Shown here piece by piece: positions 47,202-56,622 of a stretch of DNA of 64,000 nt. The stretch's first letter is position 1; every line of letters begins with the position of its first letter. The notes beneath the pieces are model-generated. The model ran no database searches, had not been told where the DNA came from, and was given only the letters and a program-made list of their open reading frames with translations. Source of the DNA: Desulfobaculum bizertense DSM 18034 (GTDB taxonomy: Bacteria > Desulfobacterota > Desulfovibrionia > Desulfovibrionales > Desulfovibrionaceae). Where the stretch lies: contig NZ_FUYA01000011.1 in the NCBI RefSeq assembly GCF_900167065.1, positions 1-64,000 on the forward strand, given 5' to 3'. The position numbers and the translations under genes were made by a program.

Positions 47202-48401
47202 CTACAGAGTAAACTGACCATTTTCATAAATGCACGTGTGTGAGCCATCCCGCATAATCGCAGTGACTCGCTTCTTTTCAGTATTGACCAAATCCCAGTG
47301 CAATGCAGAGCTGTTGAAGCCCAGCGCCTTTTTCAGCTCTGGAGAAAGCTCTCCCGCTGTGCCTGCATAAGTCGAGGCATACGATGCTCCAACAGCGATG
47401 TGGCAATTACCATATTCACCACCATAATTTTCATCAAACAGTGTGGAAGCCATAAACGCATCAATGGGAGAGAACCGGGCGTCAGTCAAAGAGAATTCAC
47501 CAACCCTGTTGGCACCTTCGTCCATTGAAAGCTGCTGAATCAAATACTCCTCGCCCTCTTCTGCGCTAGCGTTGATAACCTTCCCCTCGCTAAACTCCAG
47601 CCGCGCGCCTTTAACTCGATTCCCATCACGGAATGAAGGCTGATCGGCATAATACACACCGCGCGTTTTGCGGTAGTCTGGAGACACATAAATTTCAAAA
47701 CTTGGGATGTTGTGGCCAGTCACACCAAGCCACTGGCGATGCTCACCAAGTCCAACAACAAGGTCAACCTGATCAGATTCAACATGCAGCTCGCGGACAG
47801 GCAGGCTCGTCAGCGCTTCCCTCAGGCCTTTGACATCACGCAAAACATGCTTCCATTCCATAACCGGATCAGCCTTTGTCAGATAGCAGGCCCGGGCAAT
47901 CTTGCGCGCGTAGTCATCAAGGCTCATTCCAGCTTTCTCAGCAAGGGCTTTTGTCGGCCACAGACACAGGGACCAGCTGTAGTCCCCATTCTGCTCACGA
48001 GTATCCAGAATATCCCGAAGAGGCTTCCGTGCACGAGAAACCATGCCCATTGAGGAGGGATCGACATGCGAAAGATGAGTCAGTGACTCTGGAGCCAAAA
48101 GATGGATGGAGGCATTCAGGGCTTCGCTCATCTCTTTTTGTCCCGGCACAGTGTAGGACAGCTGCGAGGGGCTGGCAGCATCATAAAAGCTCTGCTCCAT
48201 AAACGGAGTGCTACGCATGCGCTGAACAGTATGAAGATGACGATTTGTCAACAGCCTGTATACCGATTCTGCCAGCGGCAGGGCTGGCCTGTCCCAGTGA
48301 ATGACGGCAAGGTGTCCAGGCTTGAGGGGTGCAGGACGAGACGCATCAATAGCCCAAACCATGACCTCGGCGTACTTTTCAATCTCTGTTGCGGACAGCA
48401 T
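47202..48401 (-). CDS. M29-family aminopeptidase (thermophilic metallopeptidase type)
   Basis: A 399-residue cytosolic metallopeptidase. The C-terminal half has the family features LVVGLGEHRQWLGVTGHNIPSFEIYVSPD, YADQPSFRDGNRVKGARLEFSEGKV, and the metal residues in GEYGNCHIAVGASYASTYAG and SALHWDLV. It removes N-terminal residues from peptides. ATG 48401 has AAGGAG seven bases before it; the longer frame to 48563 is dropped. Confidence 0.9.
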   Translation of the reverse strand: MLSATEIEKYAEVMVWAIDASRPAPLKPGHLAVIHWDRPALPLAESVYRLLTNRHLHTVQRMRSTPFMEQSFYDAASPSQLSYTVPGQKEMSEALNASIHLLAPESLTHLSHVDPSSMGMVSRARKPLRDILDTREQNGDYSWSLCLWPTKALAEKAGMSLDDYARKIARACYLTKADPVMEWKHVLRDVKGLREALTSLPVRELHVESDQVDLVVGLGEHRQWLGVTGHNIPSFEIYVSPDYRKTRGVYYADQPSFRDGNRVKGARLEFSEGKVINASAEEGEEYLIQQLSMDEGANRVGEFSLTDARFSPIDAFMASTLFDENYGGEYGNCHIAVGASYASTYAGTAGELSPELKKALGFNSSALHWDLVNTEKKRVTAIMRDGSHTCIYENGQFTL

Positions 48402-48498
48402 TCTGGCTCCTTTTGTGTAAAAACTCTCTGAGCGCTCAACCGCAAGCGCCCTACCTTCATATGCCATGCAAGCCGCTACGAAAGCAAGATTACGGGAC

Positions 48499-48532
48499 AA
48501 AAAAAGCCCCCACCGACTGGCAGGGGCTGAAA
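48499..48532 (-). terminator. Terminator, copy 1 of twin pair
   Basis: AGCCCC.GCC/GGT.GGGGCT hairpin with T7 on the minus strand, ending the glycosyltransferase gene. Identical over 34 bases to 49723-49756. Confidence 0.88.
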
Positions 48533-48534
48533 GT

Positions 48535-49656
48535 CTAATGCATCTGCTGCGCCGCGCTTTCATATTTTTTCAAAACATGGAGCGCCTGACGGGAATGCGG
48601 CTTAAAATACGCCTTGAGTCGTCGGCGCCAGACATGGAATGGTGAATCTTTGTCGACCGAACGCTTTTTGGCACTCTTGTTTTGCAAAGGGGCCAGAGCG
48701 CGCTCAACTGCATCAAGATTCTGCTGAATCAACGCATCAATAAGCGGCAAGAACTCTTCCCGCGCTTTCAGTTCCGGAGCCAGAAAGTCCTTTCGGAACC
48801 ACTGCGGGTCAAGCCCTTCAAAAATCTCCAGACTAATCTCCAGCGCCCGCTCACGCCATGCGGCATTTTCTCCGACCAGCCGAGGAGCAAGCTTAAAGAT
48901 GTCGCGACAATAATTCTCATTAAGGTACTTCACCAAAGGCTTGATCTGCTTCTCTCGCACCAGAGTTTCTTTCACAAAACGAAAATGTCCAAGCTGGTGC
49001 TCAACTTCCCGAGAAATCCCTGAGCCAGGGTGTTTGTGATCCTGTCTAAAATAATAGATAAAGTCAGGACATTGAGAAAAACTTCCAACCTTGGTCAGAG
49101 CCTCATACATCGTGCAAACGTCCTGCCCCAGCTTATAGTTCGGGTGTGGGAGGTCGATTTTTCGAATAAAATCAACGTTAAAAATCCAGCGCCACACAAC
49201 CTTGCTTTTCCAGTAGTCTGGATTAGCAAAACTCGTCCGGTGGGCCTCCGGCTTATAGAAGTATTCACGTGTATTAAACGTGGTGTCAGAAAAAACAATG
49301 GCGTTACCGCATACCATATCCACGTTGTCCTGATATGCCAGCCCGACCATTTTTTCAGCACAGGTTTCATCCACAAAATCATCGGCATCAAGCCACAGAA
49401 TAAATTCACCAGTCGCATTGTCCTGCCCAACGCGACGTGCAGCAGCCAAGCCCTGATTTTCCTGATGAATCACTCGTACCCGTGAATCTTTTTCTGCAAA
49501 ACGGTCAGCAATGACACTTGTCATATCTTTGGAACCGTCATCAACAATAAGCACTTCAATATCTGATTCTGTTTGCGACAAACAGGATTCAACTGCTACA
49601 GGAAGCCATCTTTCCATATTATACGCAGGAATCGCAAAAGTGAGCTTTGGTCTCAT
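48535..49656 (-). CDS. Glycosyltransferase family 2
   Basis: A 373-residue GT-A enzyme. It opens with TFAIPAYNMERWLPVAVESCL and has IVDDGSKD near residue 38 and LWLDADDFVDETC near 89, which includes the metal-binding D-x-D. The rest forms a long helical tail with basic C terminus. It would transfer a sugar to an envelope polymer. It lies alone between two identical terminators, which suggests it was inserted or exchanged as a unit. Confidence 0.88.
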   Translation of the reverse strand: MRPKLTFAIPAYNMERWLPVAVESCLSQTESDIEVLIVDDGSKDMTSVIADRFAEKDSRVRVIHQENQGLAAARRVGQDNATGEFILWLDADDFVDETCAEKMVGLAYQDNVDMVCGNAIVFSDTTFNTREYFYKPEAHRTSFANPDYWKSKVVWRWIFNVDFIRKIDLPHPNYKLGQDVCTMYEALTKVGSFSQCPDFIYYFRQDHKHPGSGISREVEHQLGHFRFVKETLVREKQIKPLVKYLNENYCRDIFKLAPRLVGENAAWRERALEISLEIFEGLDPQWFRKDFLAPELKAREEFLPLIDALIQQNLDAVERALAPLQNKSAKKRSVDKDSPFHVWRRRLKAYFKPHSRQALHVLKKYESAAQQMH

Positions 49657-49722
49657 AATGCCCCCAAAAGAGAATGATTTCTCGCGTAACCATTTATTTT
49701 GTTGAATTCAAGGCTTTTCCAT

Positions 49723-49756
49723 AAAAAAAGCCCCCACCGACTGGCAGGGGCTGAAA
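49723..49756 (-). terminator. Terminator, copy 2 of twin pair
   Basis: Identical 34-base hairpin with T7, here ending the amino-acid transporter ATPase gene. Confidence 0.88.
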
Positions 49757-49772
49757 AAACGAAAGAAAAAAA

Positions 49773-50504
49773 TCAGTCTTTGAACGCAACCTTTCCAAGA
49801 AAATCACGCAGGCGTTCATTCTTGGGGTTGGCGAAAAATGCGCCCGGCTCATTTTCTTCAACAATGTGTCCTTTGTCGAAGAAGATCACACGGTCTGCGA
49901 CTTCTTTTGCAAAACCCATTTCGTGCGTGACCACAATCATGGTCATACCTTCACGGGCAAGGCCTTTCATAACCTCAAGGACTTCACCAACAAGCTCTGG
50001 GTCCAAAGCAGATGTTGGCTCGTCAAAAAGAATAACTTTAGGACGAAGTGCAAGAGAACGCGCAATAGCAACGCGCTGCTTCTGGCCACCAGAAAGCTGG
50101 TCAGGGTACATCAGCGCCTTGTCCTCAAGGCCAACCTTGCCCAAAAGCTGAACACCAAGGTCCTCAGCTTCTGCCTTGGACATTTTCCGGACCTTGACCG
50201 GGCCAAGCGTCACGTTATCCAGCACAGTCATATGCGGGAACAGATTAAACTGCTGGAACACCATGCAGGCTTCCGAACGGACATAGTTAATGTCAGTGCC
50301 AGGGTCCATGATGTTATAGCCATCGACTTCGATAACGCCAGAACTTGGCTCTTCGAGACGGTTGATACAGCGAAGCACAGTGGACTTACCAGAACCAGAG
50401 GGGCCAATAACGACAACCACTTCGCCAGCATTCACCTGCATATCAATACCCTTAATGACTTCAAGGTCACCAAAGGATTTGTGCAAATTTTTAATCTTAA
50501 TCAT
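49773..50504 (-). CDS. glnQ: Amino-acid ABC transporter ATP-binding protein (GlnQ-like)
   Basis: A 243-residue ATPase with Walker [11 protein letters not shown] near residue 32, signature LSGGQKQR near 140, Walker [13 protein letters not shown] near 160 and the switch His in [12 protein letters not shown]. It is the third gene of a second binding protein-permease-ATPase set, distinct in sequence from the one at the window start. The glutamine assignment rests on general resemblance only. Confidence 0.9.
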   Translation of the reverse strand: MIKIKNLHKSFGDLEVIKGIDMQVNAGEVVVVIGPSGSGKSTVLRCINRLEEPSSGVIEVDGYNIMDPGTDINYVRSEACMVFQQFNLFPHMTVLDNVTLGPVKVRKMSKAEAEDLGVQLLGKVGLEDKALMYPDQLSGGQKQRVAIARSLALRPKVILFDEPTSALDPELVGEVLEVMKGLAREGMTMIVVTHEMGFAKEVADRVIFFDKGHIVEENEPGAFFANPKNERLRDFLGKVAFKD

Positions 50505-50523
50505 AAAATTCTATCTTTTCCGT

Positions 50524-51186
50524 CTATCGACAGGCCATACGTTTTTCCAAAATGCGAAGACCCTGAGCAATGGACAGCGTCATCACGAGGTAAACCAGAC
50601 CAACAGTCATATACACCTCAAACGCTCGGAAATTCACGGCTGTGATTTCCTGCCCCGTCCGCATCAGCTCGGAAACACCAATGACCATAAGCAGGGAGGT
50701 GTCTTTCAAACTAATGATAAACTGGTTTCCCAGCGGCGGAATCATGCGCTTAAATGCCTGCGGCCAGATGATGTACCGCATGGTCTGCATTCTGGTCAAA
50801 CCAATGGAACGACCTGCTTCCATCTGCCCCGGATCAATGGACTGGATAGAGCCACGCACGATCTCTGCGATATACGCTCCGGAGTTGACGGCAATAACAA
50901 TAGTGCCAGCGACAACGGGAGGAATTCTGAAACCCATTGCCATAGGCAGACCAAAGTACAGGAACATGGCCTGCACCAGCATCGGTGTTCCGCGAATAAT
51001 TTCAATGTACACCACGGCAATTTTTCGCAGAAAACCATTCTGGGAAATCTTCAGCATACCCATCAGGACACCGATGACAAAGCCAAAGAACAGGCCACCA
51101 ATGGTCAAAATAACGGTAAGATGCACGCCTCGCATAAGCTGAGGCAACACCTCTACCATAACACTGGGATCAAAATTGAAAGCCAT
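50524..51186 (-). CDS. glnP: Amino-acid ABC transporter permease (GlnP-like)
   Basis: A 220-residue inner-membrane protein with about five helices. IIRGTPMLVQAMFLYFGLP near residue 65 and the EAA loop QMEAGRSIGLTRMQTMRYIIWPQA near 140 are typical. It is of normal length, without the extra N-terminal insert seen in the permease at 864-1871. It lies between glnH and glnQ. Confidence 0.93.
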   Translation of the reverse strand: MAFNFDPSVMVEVLPQLMRGVHLTVILTIGGLFFGFVIGVLMGMLKISQNGFLRKIAVVYIEIIRGTPMLVQAMFLYFGLPMAMGFRIPPVVAGTIVIAVNSGAYIAEIVRGSIQSIDPGQMEAGRSIGLTRMQTMRYIIWPQAFKRMIPPLGNQFIISLKDTSLLMVIGVSELMRTGQEITAVNFRAFEVYMTVGLVYLVMTLSIAQGLRILEKRMACR

Positions 51187-51273
51187 ATAACACCATATCT
51201 ATTTTTTTCAAAAAAATACCGGGGACGGCACAAGTGGCCGCCCCCGAGACAATCATCAAGGAATGTGGAAAAT

Positions 51274-52023
51274 CTAGCGAGGCTCGGTGCCAAACCACTT
51301 TACATAAAGCTCGCGGTAGGTGCCGTTCTCACGCAGGGTTTTCAGAGCGGCGTTGACCTTAGGAGCCAGTTCGCTGCCCTTGGGGAAGCCGATGCCATAT
51401 GCCTGACCGTGGTACAGGGGGCCAACGACCTTCACCTGACCCTTGCCAGCCTTACGCATGAAGTCGGTAATAACCGGATAATCAAAGACCACTGCGTCAG
51501 CGCCGCGGCTCATGAGTTCCATGAACATTGCGTCGTTGTTCGGGAACAGGCTGACGTGCTTTGCGCCAGCGCGCTCGTTCACGAGGTCTGCACTTGTGGT
51601 ACCGAGCTTGGTTGAAACAACCTTGCCCTTGAGGTCTTCGATTTTGCTCACAGAATTGTTGTCTTTCAGAACGAGGATAGCGAGACCGGAGTTGTAATAG
51701 CCATCGGAGAAATCGATAACTTTTGCACGCTCAGGCTTGATGCTCATGCCTGCAATGCCGACATCCAGCTGGCCAGTCTGAAGACCGGGAACAATGCCGT
51801 TAAAGTCCATCGGCTGGAGTTCGTACTCAATGCCAATTTCCTTGGCAATTGCGTCCCACAGCTCAACGTCAAAGCCTGTGTGCTCACCGGTCTGCGGGTC
51901 TTTGTACTCAAAAGGAGGGAAGTTTGTGTCTGTGCCAACGACAATTTTATCCGCTGCAAATGCGACGGTGCTCATGGCAACGAGCATTGCCACAGCGACA
52001 AACAGTGTCATAATCCGTTTCAT
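51274..52023 (-). CDS. glnH: Amino-acid-binding periplasmic protein (GlnH-like)
   Basis: A 249-residue family 3 solute-binding protein. The signal peptide MKRIMTLFVAVAMLVAM... is cleaved near TVAFA-ADK. The mature part has VVGTDTNFPPFEYKDPQTGEHTGFDVELWDAIAKEIG and MSIKPERAKVIDFSDGYYN. It is the first gene of the second transporter operon. A palindromic site lies about 80 bases upstream of the start. Confidence 0.93.
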   Translation of the reverse strand: MKRIMTLFVAVAMLVAMSTVAFAADKIVVGTDTNFPPFEYKDPQTGEHTGFDVELWDAIAKEIGIEYELQPMDFNGIVPGLQTGQLDVGIAGMSIKPERAKVIDFSDGYYNSGLAILVLKDNNSVSKIEDLKGKVVSTKLGTTSADLVNERAGAKHVSLFPNNDAMFMELMSRGADAVVFDYPVITDFMRKAGKGQVKVVGPLYHGQAYGIGFPKGSELAPKVNAALKTLRENGTYRELYVKWFGTEPR

Positions 52024-52103
52024 ATCGGTCCTCCAATTGATGAAAAATGTAAGTCTTACGATAAGATAAGATAAACGTCTGCCCTCTCCCAGAATGCAGA
52101 CCT

Positions 52104-52121
52104 TGTCGTCATTTGACGACA
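52104..52121. promoter_or_regulatory. Perfect palindrome upstream of glnH
   Basis: TGTCGTCA-TT-TGACGACA, eight-base arms with a two-base centre, about 80 bases before the glnH start. The shape is that of a dimeric regulator's operator. No matching regulator gene is in the window. Confidence 0.5.
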
Positions 52122-52182
52122 GTGTTCTTGCCTTAATTTGCCATGAGACGCAAGGAGAATTTTCAATTTTGAAGAAATAGGC

Positions 52183-52428
52183 TCACCGTTTTTCAACCGT
52201 GGCATTCTGCCAGCACTCTTCCAAATGTGGTAAATTTTCTCCACAAGGCAGACAATGCGCTTTCATTTTCTTCAAAAAAAGGTCCATTTTTCCCGAGGGA
52301 ATACCCTCAAATCGTTTTCCATTTATATGATGGAAAAACCCTGTACCTGCGCCTGTATCTCTAAATCCATGACGTTTTGCATGTCCTGCACCGTTTATAT
52401 CACAGAGAGCAGGAGCTTTCATCCTCAT
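52183..52428 (-). CDS. Possible small protein with CxxC, 81 residues
   Basis: A minus-strand frame reads MRMKAPALCDINGAGHAKRH..., then GTGFFHHINGKRFEGIP, KMKAHCLPCGENLPHLEECW. It has several Gly and His and a CLPCG site, which looks more like real protein than chance. No good ribosome site is present and no family is recognised. It lies in an otherwise gene-free stretch between the divergent glnH and rmuC. Kept as low confidence. Confidence 0.35.
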   Translation of the reverse strand: MRMKAPALCDINGAGHAKRHGFRDTGAGTGFFHHINGKRFEGIPSGKMDLFLKKMKAHCLPCGENLPHLEECWQNATVEKR

Positions 52429-52437
52429 AGCAGTCAA

Positions 52438-52849
52438 TTCTGCTGTCCTTCGCGCTTTTTCGTCATGTCCTCACAAAACCAGACACAGAAAAGCAGAATC
52501 ATTCGGAGAACTTCCCTTCTCCAAAATCGTTGAGGCGTCTCCCCCTACTCATTCCTCAAGGAAACGTCTTGTCTTTTCCAAAGGAGAATTGCCGCCTTAC
52601 ACATTTATGTAAAAAAGACATTTTTCCCATCTAGAATTTTCTCTTATATATAATGATATGAACGGCAACAGTTTTCTTTGGATGCTCCTTTTCATCGCCA
52701 ACAAAACAAGGCACTCTTTGAGCGTGTCCTGTGAGACGCCCCCCCCTGATGCGAGGACACAATACATCGTCTTTATATTTGGATAGCGACGAGAATGTGT
52801 GCACACAGCGTGAACCGCACACAGCATGTCTACAAAGGAGAGCACCCGT
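52438..52849. other. Intergenic region before rmuC
   Basis: About 410 bases without a supported gene. It should hold the rmuC promoter. A long minus-strand frame here overlaps the start of rmuC and has no ribosome site, so it is not called. Nothing else is seen. Confidence 0.4.
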
Positions 52850-54418
52850 ATGTCCTTCCCTCCCCTGGTCTGGATTCTTCTATCGACAAGCATTTCTGCC
52901 GTTCTTTTTTCCCTCATTGGCTACCGCTTTGCCAAAAATCATTTTGACACACATGATGAGGAACAGAAGCTCATTGCCCAGCTCGCACAGAATCAGGAGG
53001 CGCTAACCCAGACTCTTGAGCTAAAAAACACCCTAGAAAAAGAGATTCTTGTCTGCGAGTCGAAACGGCAGTCTGAATGCGAGCAGACGCAGGGACTTCG
53101 GCAAAACCTTGCAGAGCTACAGCAAGAATGCGCTGCGCTTCGGACAACACGCGAAGAGCTTGCGGCAGCCCAATCAGCACTGCACGAATTGCGGAAGCAG
53201 CTTGAAGACATGACGATGGAACGAGATGGACATAGAGAAGACAGCGAGGATCTCAAAAAAGAAAATGCAGAGCTGGCAAGAAAACTTTCCGCTCTCCAGA
53301 GCACACTCGATGCGGAGCAAAGTTATTCCGCGCAACACATTGCGTCCCTCAAGCAGGCACGTGAGGAGCTTTCTGCCCAATTCAAAGCTCTTGCCTCAGA
53401 CATACTAGACAAAAAGGCACAATCCCTCTCAGAAAGAAGTCAGCAGGACATCCGCCAGCTTCTCGCCCCGCTTCGGCTCAACCTTGATGAATTCCGCAAA
53501 CAAATTGATTCCTGCTATTCCAAAGAAAGCCGCGAGCGCATTGAGCTTGCGGCGCAGGTCAACAATCTTATTTCGCTCAATCACAAGCTTTCAGACGACG
53601 CGAATAATCTGACGCAAGCGCTTCAGGGCCAGTCAAAGATACAGGGGAACTGGGGAGAGCTTATTCTTGAACGCATCCTGGAGATGAGCGGACTTCGTAA
53701 AGATATTGAATTCACACTCCAGGAAAGCCACAGCCAAAAAGACGGTTCACGAGTCCAGCCTGATGCCATAATCCACTTGCCTGACAACAAGCACCTCGTT
53801 GTTGACTCCAAGGTCTCGCTCAATGCCTACCTTGATTTTACCGCGGCAGAAGCTGAAACAGATCGGGAACAGGCCTTAAAACGACATATCATCTCCGTAC
53901 AAAAGCATATCACCGAGCTTTCACAAAAAAACTACCAGCAAATTTACGGACTGGAATCACTTGATTTTGTATTTATGTTTGTCCCTGTAGAGCCTGCTTT
54001 TCTTCTGGCTATTTCACACAAAAAAAATCTGTGGCAAGAAGCGTGGGACAAAAACATTTTGCTTGTCAGTCCGAGCACCTTTCTTTTTGCAATTCGTACA
54101 GTTGCGCACATATGGCGGCAGGAACATCAGACACAGAATGCGTATAAAATCGCAGAGCGAGGGGCTTTGCTCTATGACAAATTTGCTGGATTCTGTGAAA
54201 ACATGGAGCAACTTGGCTCGCGCCTCGATCAGGCGCACGATGCCTACGAGAAGGCCTGTGGACAGCTCTATAAGGGCACAGGCAACCTCGTTCGCCAAAC
54301 ACAGATTCTGCGAGAGCTTGGCGTAAAAAACAGAAAGGACGTTCCGCGATCTATGGCTGGACAACTCTATGAGGATGAACCTGACGTCAAAGCTCATGAA
54401 CTCATCACAGATGAATAA
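52850..54418 (+). CDS. rmuC: DNA recombination protein RmuC
   Basis: A 522-residue protein. One N-terminal membrane helix (about 5-22), a coiled coil (about 35-190) and the RmuC nuclease-like domain (about 250-490) with IQGNWGELILERILEMSGL, HLVVDSKVSLNAYLDF, FVFMFVPVEPAF and LLVSPSTFLFAIRTVAHIW. The family limits inversion at short inverted repeats. ATG 52850 has AAGGAG nine bases upstream. Confidence 0.94.
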   Translation: MSFPPLVWILLSTSISAVLFSLIGYRFAKNHFDTHDEEQKLIAQLAQNQEALTQTLELKNTLEKEILVCESKRQSECEQTQGLRQNLAELQQECAALRTTREELAAAQSALHELRKQLEDMTMERDGHREDSEDLKKENAELARKLSALQSTLDAEQSYSAQHIASLKQAREELSAQFKALASDILDKKAQSLSERSQQDIRQLLAPLRLNLDEFRKQIDSCYSKESRERIELAAQVNNLISLNHKLSDDANNLTQALQGQSKIQGNWGELILERILEMSGLRKDIEFTLQESHSQKDGSRVQPDAIIHLPDNKHLVVDSKVSLNAYLDFTAAEAETDREQALKRHIISVQKHITELSQKNYQQIYGLESLDFVFMFVPVEPAFLLAISHKKNLWQEAWDKNILLVSPSTFLFAIRTVAHIWRQEHQTQNAYKIAERGALLYDKFAGFCENMEQLGSRLDQAHDAYEKACGQLYKGTGNLVRQTQILRELGVKNRKDVPRSMAGQLYEDEPDVKAHELITDE

Positions 54419-54506
54419 GCAGGGCTTCTCCCTTCCCGTCCAAGCTGATAAACTCAGTACGGGCAGAAATCCGATAAACGGCTCCCTAAAAAACACAGGT
54501 CTGAAA

Positions 54507-55604
54507 ATGCATATATTTGAAAAATACAGCGTCAATGGGATGGCACTCAAAAACCGTCTCATTCGTTCCGCACTCTGGATGAAAGCGGCCAAAGCCGACG
54601 GGCATCTCACTGATGAAATTTTCCAAACATACGGAGATCTTGCAAGTGGAGGCGTCGGCCTGATTCTGACAGGATACATCTTCATTTCTCATGAGGAGCA
54701 ACCAAATCCTCGGATGGCCGGTATCTATGATGACAGTTTCCTTGAAGAGTACACTCAGCTGACAGATATGGTGCATGAGCGGGGAAGCAAGATTGCGGCC
54801 CAAATTGTTTTTGGAGGCTCACAGTCACACCATCCAGAAGCCCCCAACATGAATATCCTTGCGCCCTCCGCAATCAAAAATCGCGTCACCGGACTTCTTC
54901 CCAAAGAAGCAAGCAGGGCAGAAATCAGGCGTATTGCGTCGCTATTTGGCGATGCAGCGGAGCGGGCAAAAAAAGCCAAGTTTGATGCAGTCCAGATTCA
55001 TGCAGCTCACGGATATTTTTTGAGCATGTTTCTCTGCCCGTATTATAACCGCCGTAACGATGAATATAACGGAAGTATTCATGACCGGGCGAGAATTATT
55101 TATGAGGTGTATGCCGCAATTCGACAGCGTGTTGGCAAAGATTTCCCAGTCATGATCAAGCTGAATTTTGACGACTTCATGGATGATGGCGAGGGACTTA
55201 TCTTTGACGATGCCATAGAAGTTTTCAAGCACCTCGACCAGCTCGGGATAGACATGTTTGAGGTCAGTGCGACAAACGAATCCTCTGGAAAAGGTCTTAT
55301 GCCAGCACGCCCTCACATTCTCAAACGTGAAAATGAGTCCTATTTTCTAACCGAAACAGCTCAAATAGCAGAAAACGTCAACGCCCCGGTGATTCTTATG
55401 GGCGGCAACCGTTCTGTAGAACGCATGAACGAAATCCTGAATTCCACAAAAATACAGTGTTTCTCAATTGCTCGCCCCCTCCTGAGCGAGCCAGATCTCA
55501 TCACACGGTGGGAGCGTGATGAGCACTACCGCCCGCGATGTATTTCGTGCAACAAATGCTGGGAAACAGAACCAAACAGCTGCATCTTTAACCGCAAAAA
55601 ATAA
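54507..55604 (+). CDS. Old Yellow Enzyme-type NADH:flavin oxidoreductase
   Basis: A 365-residue FMN barrel enzyme. It shows LKNRLIRSALW near residue 15, the active-site His pair IHAAHGYFLSMFLCPYYNRR near 170, MIKLNFDD near 215 and PVILMGGNR near 300. A C-terminal Cys cluster CISCNKCW...C recalls the iron-sulfur site of the 2,4-dienoyl-CoA reductase group, but the second, NAD-binding half of those enzymes is missing. Substrate unknown. Confidence 0.9.
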   Translation: MHIFEKYSVNGMALKNRLIRSALWMKAAKADGHLTDEIFQTYGDLASGGVGLILTGYIFISHEEQPNPRMAGIYDDSFLEEYTQLTDMVHERGSKIAAQIVFGGSQSHHPEAPNMNILAPSAIKNRVTGLLPKEASRAEIRRIASLFGDAAERAKKAKFDAVQIHAAHGYFLSMFLCPYYNRRNDEYNGSIHDRARIIYEVYAAIRQRVGKDFPVMIKLNFDDFMDDGEGLIFDDAIEVFKHLDQLGIDMFEVSATNESSGKGLMPARPHILKRENESYFLTETAQIAENVNAPVILMGGNRSVERMNEILNSTKIQCFSIARPLLSEPDLITRWERDEHYRPRCISCNKCWETEPNSCIFNRKK

Positions 55605-55617
55605 TACAAAAAACACG

Positions 55618-55670
55618 CCGCATAAAAAAACGTGCACGGAGTTCACAACACCGGCACGTTTTTTATGCGG
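55618..55670. terminator. Two-way terminator
   Basis: Stem CCGCATAAAAAA(A)CGTGC with its complement, 18-base loop, between the convergent oxidoreductase and methyltransferase genes. Confidence 0.88.
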
Positions 55671-55680
55671 AAACGAAAAG

Positions 55681-56421
55681 CTATGAAGTTTCGAGACCGG
55701 GCTTTTTTAGCACATACAGTACAGCCGTGTCGGGAAGCCCAAGCCGTGCAAAACATTTCTCGCCAAACCACTCTTTGCCCAGCTGCTCAAGCTGAAACCC
55801 CGCCTCAAGGATTCTTTCAATGAAATCCTTCTTGGCATACATCCGAATGTGGTCATTCTGACCAAAACGCCGCCAACGCTCAAACTCTGAGGCGGAGGGA
55901 TCTTCATCTGTCTTTTCAAGGGCCAGACTTAGAGGAACAAGCAACAAGCCAAAACCGCCAGGTGTAAGTATTCGGTATAGCTCGCGGAGAGCAGCTCTAT
56001 CGTCAGGGATATGCTCCAGCATGTGCAGGCTGATCCACGCGTTGACACTCTCAGTTTTCAGCACAGGCATATTTGTGAGATCACACTGATACGTCACATC
56101 ACTGCGCAAAAGATCTGCTGTTTCGTGGCGTAGCGTAAAATTTTTCCGAATAAAACGGCTAAAGGCAGGGTTGGGCGCGAACTCAAGAAAACGAAATGAG
56201 CGATCATAAAAATTTTTCCCAAAAGTGCGACGCAAATATTCCGCGCACATACGCTCTCGGTCCATCCCACCACACACAGGGCACGTAAGATTCTCTCGAT
56301 TATAAAACTCTGGTTTTAGCGAAATGGCATCAAAACCATATGCCTCAAGCGCATCACTCAACTCTTTCCAGAGGGGAAGATACCCATCGTGGTCCATACC
56401 GCATAAAGGACAATAATACAT
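55681..56421 (-). CDS. SAM-dependent methyltransferase with N-terminal zinc ribbon
   Basis: A 246-residue protein. The N terminus has MYYCPLCG and then CPVCGG near residue 47, a likely zinc ribbon; the methyltransferase part has RFLEFAPNPAFSRF (motif I-like) near 76 and the post-motif HMLEHIPDDRAALRELYRILTPGGFGLL near 133. Its target is unknown. It marks the left edge of the AT-rich accessory region. Confidence 0.85.
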   Translation of the reverse strand: MYYCPLCGMDHDGYLPLWKELSDALEAYGFDAISLKPEFYNRENLTCPVCGGMDRERMCAEYLRRTFGKNFYDRSFRFLEFAPNPAFSRFIRKNFTLRHETADLLRSDVTYQCDLTNMPVLKTESVNAWISLHMLEHIPDDRAALRELYRILTPGGFGLLLVPLSLALEKTDEDPSASEFERWRRFGQNDHIRMYAKKDFIERILEAGFQLEQLGKEWFGEKCFARLGLPDTAVLYVLKKPGLETS

Positions 56422-56574
56422 TCTCTGACATGCCTCATATTTTCACGTGTCTCAATCGTCTCATTCATAAAACTGACATATACATTTTGTATAACATCAC
56501 TGCAGCAAGTATTATTCCAAAAATTTCCTCCTTTCAGGCTGTGCGAAACTCATAAAAAGCACAAAAATAGCCAT

Positions 56575-56600
56575 AAAAAAGCCCCCATCTTTGGGGGCTT
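56575..56600 (-). terminator. Terminator of 290-residue unknown gene
   Basis: AAGCCCCCA/TGGGGGCTT stem followed by TTTTTTATGG on the minus strand, 23 bases after the stop codon. Confidence 0.88.
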
Positions 56601-56622
56601 ATCGAAACGAACTTACACAATG

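Noticed and set aside
52597-52917. Minus-strand frame of 106 codons
   Set aside because: It overlaps the start of rmuC, has no ribosome site and looks random.
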